Origin: Nitrososphaera sp. UBA217
GTDB lineage: Archaea; Thermoproteota; Nitrososphaeria; Nitrososphaerales; Nitrososphaeraceae
NCBI GenBank assembly: GCA_002501845.1
Contig: DAOL01000096.1
Coordinates: 1-7,088, forward strand
Direction of reading: 5' to 3'
DNA length: 7,088 nucleotides
The position numbers and the translations under genes are program-made. The notes beneath the pieces were generated by a model, which did not search any database, had not been told where the DNA came from, and saw only the letters and a program-made list of their open reading frames with translations. Of this stretch, positions 5,772 to 7,088 are shown piece after piece. The first letter of the stretch is position 1. Each line of letters opens with the position of its first letter.

Positions 5772-5923
5772 AGCGTGTCCATCCCGTACCAGTTAAGAAA
5801 GTGCACGAGCCTCCTTTCGTATCCGTCCCTCGTGAATCTGCTCTTTATCGCAGCCCTGAAAAGCTCTGCCGACTCGCATTCCAGAATCGACCTGTCAACC
5901 TTTTTCGGCCTTGTCAACACCAA
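5496..5923 (-). pseudogene. Tyrosine recombinase (phage/archaeal integrase) relic: N-terminal half, frameshifted, no catalytic domain
   Basis: The first frame, from about 5923 down to 5777, contains ELFRAAIKSRFTRDGYERRL and ends near NWYGMD. The next frame resumes at SFVKSAKENPIAAELKIIKF and continues through GSTVAGYLKVIRLLLEMND, LNWKKIRRTLPP and DRICTIEELRTILKNADHR. Together they make the SAM-like core-binding domain and the entry to the catalytic domain of an archaeal tyrosine recombinase. A one-base frameshift lies at about 5765-5777. Integrase similarity ends at the ADHR codons (5498), where the shikimate kinase sequence begins. The catalytic Arg, H-x-x-R and Tyr are therefore all missing, and roughly 140 residues remain of a typical 300 or more. 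No ATG is obvious; TTG 5923 or a nearby GTG may have been the start. Repeat copy B begins about 50 bp beyond the start. Confidence 0.78.
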
Positions 5924-5975
5924 TAATACGATTGGCGGATCTAAAAAGATTGCTGGTTACAATACAGAAAAGTGG

Positions 5976-6060
5976 TGGGCCCAAGGGTCTGTGAACTATA
6001 TTTGACTCAATTTATGGGCTCGGAGCCAGAGGGACTACGTGAGAAAAATGGGGTTCGATT
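5976..6060 (+). repeat. Dispersed noncoding repeat, copy B
   Basis: The core 5976-6021 matches copy A (105-150) at 42 of 46 positions in the same orientation. Its right part, TTATGGGCTCGGAG through AGAGGGACTACGTGAGAAAA (6012-6048), also matches copy C near 2254-2284 with gaps. It sits between the integrase relic start and the stop of the minus-strand Asp-box gene. TGGGCCC at its left edge recurs as TGGGCTC 38 bp later, so the unit has a short internal direct repeat. Confidence 0.75.
6044..6048 (-). terminator. Possible T-tract terminator for the Asp-box protein gene
   Basis: On the minus strand this is TTTTT within CATTTTTCTC, about 42 nt after the stop of the Asp-box gene. Short T-tracts can terminate archaeal transcription without a hairpin. 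It falls inside repeat copy B. Copy C has the similar GTTTTCTTT shortly after the monooxygenase stop. One five-base tract is weak evidence. Confidence 0.28.
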
Positions 6061-6089
6061 ACTATTGACAGTTGCTTTTGAGCCTTTGA

Positions 6090-7088
6090 TTACTTGTTTC
6101 TTTTTCGCAGTGTTATGAAGGCAACAATTCCAGCTATTGCTGCGCCAATACCAATCATAAACATTGAGTTGATATCCTCTTTTTTCACTTGCTGTTCCGG
6201 CAAGTCAACAAGGTTCATCACATCGCCAAAACTATTGCCAGCATCATTGCTTGCTGCGAAGAAGAGGCCATGAACATTTGGAGAACCACTATCCCACGCC
6301 AGGTAGACGTTTTTGGCCGATGCTGAAATTCTCATGTTGAGGGCTTCATTCTTATCATTAACTTGGTTTGGCAGACTTTGTATCGTGTCAAAAGATTGAC
6401 CTCCATCAATACTTCTTGAAATAAACGCTTTAGATGACGCCAGAGGAAAATCTGTATCTGCGGTCCACGCTGCGTAAACAATGTCCATACCAGTGATGGT
6501 ACTTGTGCTACTCCCTTCCCCTGATGAAACCACTGCAATCAGGGGCTGGCCCCCGTCATCAGTATGTGTCTGATTCCCTGTAAGATCAATCGGACCACCA
6601 AATTTTTTACCGCCATCATTACTTGCTCTAATTAGGAGATGGTCCTTCTCCGTGGTCAAGTCACGAGAGAAGTGTACGTTCCGCCATCTAACGTATACAT
6701 TGTTGTCATTTTCACTATCTTTGTTCGCTGCCACTTGGACAAAGTTTGAATTTATTATTTCTGATGGATTTACTTCGATGATGTTAAGTTTTATTTTCTC
6801 GTCAAACGTCTTGCCAGCGTCGTTGCTAGCTCTGAAATAGGCATAAGTGTTGCTTTTGTCGCTTGGATCCATCTCGGACCACACCACATAGACATTATTC
6901 TTGCCTGATGCAGCTATTTTAGGAGCAAAAATAGCAGCGTTTGTCCCTTCATTCAAGTCAATCGTGTTGGCGAAACCCTTGCCACTATCATAGCTTGCCT
7001 TGAATAGCACGCCTATATTGCCATTAGCTACATTTCCGTCAAAACTGTTCCTTCCTGTCGATACAGCGTATACATTGTTGCTATCTGA
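6090..7088 (-). CDS. Asp-box (BNR/sialidase-like) repeat surface protein with C-terminal membrane anchor, 5' end outside window
   Basis: The frame is open from the window edge, giving 332 visible residues; the GTG at 7010 is internal, since repeat sequence (NNVYAVSTG) continues upstream. Five Asp-box motifs S-x-D-x-G-x-x-F occur at visible residues 32-39, 88-95, 156-163, 226-233 and 280-287: SYDSGKGF, SNDAGKTF, SNDGGKKF, SIDGGQSF and SNDAGNSF. Each follows an NVYxxW-type strand (VYVVWSE, VYVRWRN, VYAAWTA, VYLAWDS), the blade pattern of a sialidase-like beta-propeller. A hydrophobic helix (MFMIGIGAAIAGIVAFITL, 309-327) with a basic RKRNK tail anchors the C-terminus, leaving the propeller outside the cell. 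Sialidase activity should not be assumed: no catalytic Arg triad or nucleophile Tyr is identifiable in the visible part. A carbohydrate-binding, adhesive or envelope role is equally likely. G+C is low (21 of 60 at 6721-6780). A signal peptide is expected beyond the edge. Confidence 0.88.
   Translation of the reverse strand, partial: SDSNNVYAVSTGRNSFDGNVANGNIGVLFKASYDSGKGFANTIDLNEGTNAAIFAPKIAASGKNNVYVVWSEMDPSDKSNTYAYFRASNDAGKTFDEKIKLNIIEVNPSEIINSNFVQVAANKDSENDNNVYVRWRNVHFSRDLTTEKDHLLIRASNDGGKKFGGPIDLTGNQTHTDDGGQPLIAVVSSGEGSSTSTITGMDIVYAAWTADTDFPLASSKAFISRSIDGGQSFDTIQSLPNQVNDKNEALNMRISASAKNVYLAWDSGSPNVHGLFFAASNDAGNSFGDVMNLVDLPEQQVKKEDINSMFMIGIGAAIAGIVAFITLRKRNK

Noticed and set aside
1..7088. 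CRISPR array, insertion sequence with transposase, or toxin-antitoxin pair
   Set aside because: There are no regularly spaced identical short repeats with unique spacers, no transposase motif, and no recognisable toxin or antitoxin. The repeat copies are too few and too far apart.

Overview
The window looks archaeal, most likely a soil-type Thaumarchaeote/Nitrososphaera relative, at moderate confidence. Three things suggest this. Several genes have a TATA-like A/T box centred about 25 bp before the start codon with no Shine-Dalgarno sequence, as expected for leaderless archaeal transcripts. The gene at the right edge encodes an Asp-box (BNR-like) repeat protein with a C-terminal membrane anchor, a common archaeal surface-protein layout. 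The integrase fragment resembles archaeal tyrosine recombinases. No rRNA or other phylogenetic marker is present, so the placement is an inference.

Layout, left to right. Positions 1-66 are the C-terminal tail of a + strand gene that starts outside the window. A noncoding stretch follows, holding copy A of a dispersed repeat, a 14-bp perfect palindrome and a TATA-like box. Next is a 481-aa + strand orphan protein (334-1779). A gene-poor stretch (1780-2344) ends in repeat copy C, which carries several decayed tRNA-3'-end-like strings. Two minus-strand genes follow, read right to left: a small Rieske [2Fe-2S] protein (3426-3812), then, 31 bp downstream, a luciferase-like flavin monooxygenase (2345-3394) of clearly higher G+C. 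Upstream of the Rieske gene are a TATA-like box and two related dyads that look like an operator pair.

The + strand then carries a 99-aa unknown protein (4174-4473), a DEDDh 3'-5' exonuclease (4538-5089) and, overlapping its end by 14 nt, a bacterial-type shikimate kinase. The kinase is broken near position 5498: its last ~30 residues, including the expected shikimate-binding Arg, are replaced by sequence that reads on the opposite strand as the N-terminal half of a tyrosine integrase. That integrase is itself frameshifted and lacks its catalytic domain. Repeat copy B lies just beyond the integrase start. The right edge is the Asp-box surface protein on the minus strand, open at its 5' end.

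The Rieske/flavin monooxygenase pair may form a small redox operon. The exonuclease and kinase are co-transcribed by position only. The strongest unusual signals are the kinase/antisense-integrase junction and the three-copy dispersed repeat, with copy B beside the integrase relic. I read this as an accessory, rearranged region with old integration events. I do not see convincing evidence of a new defence or metabolic system.
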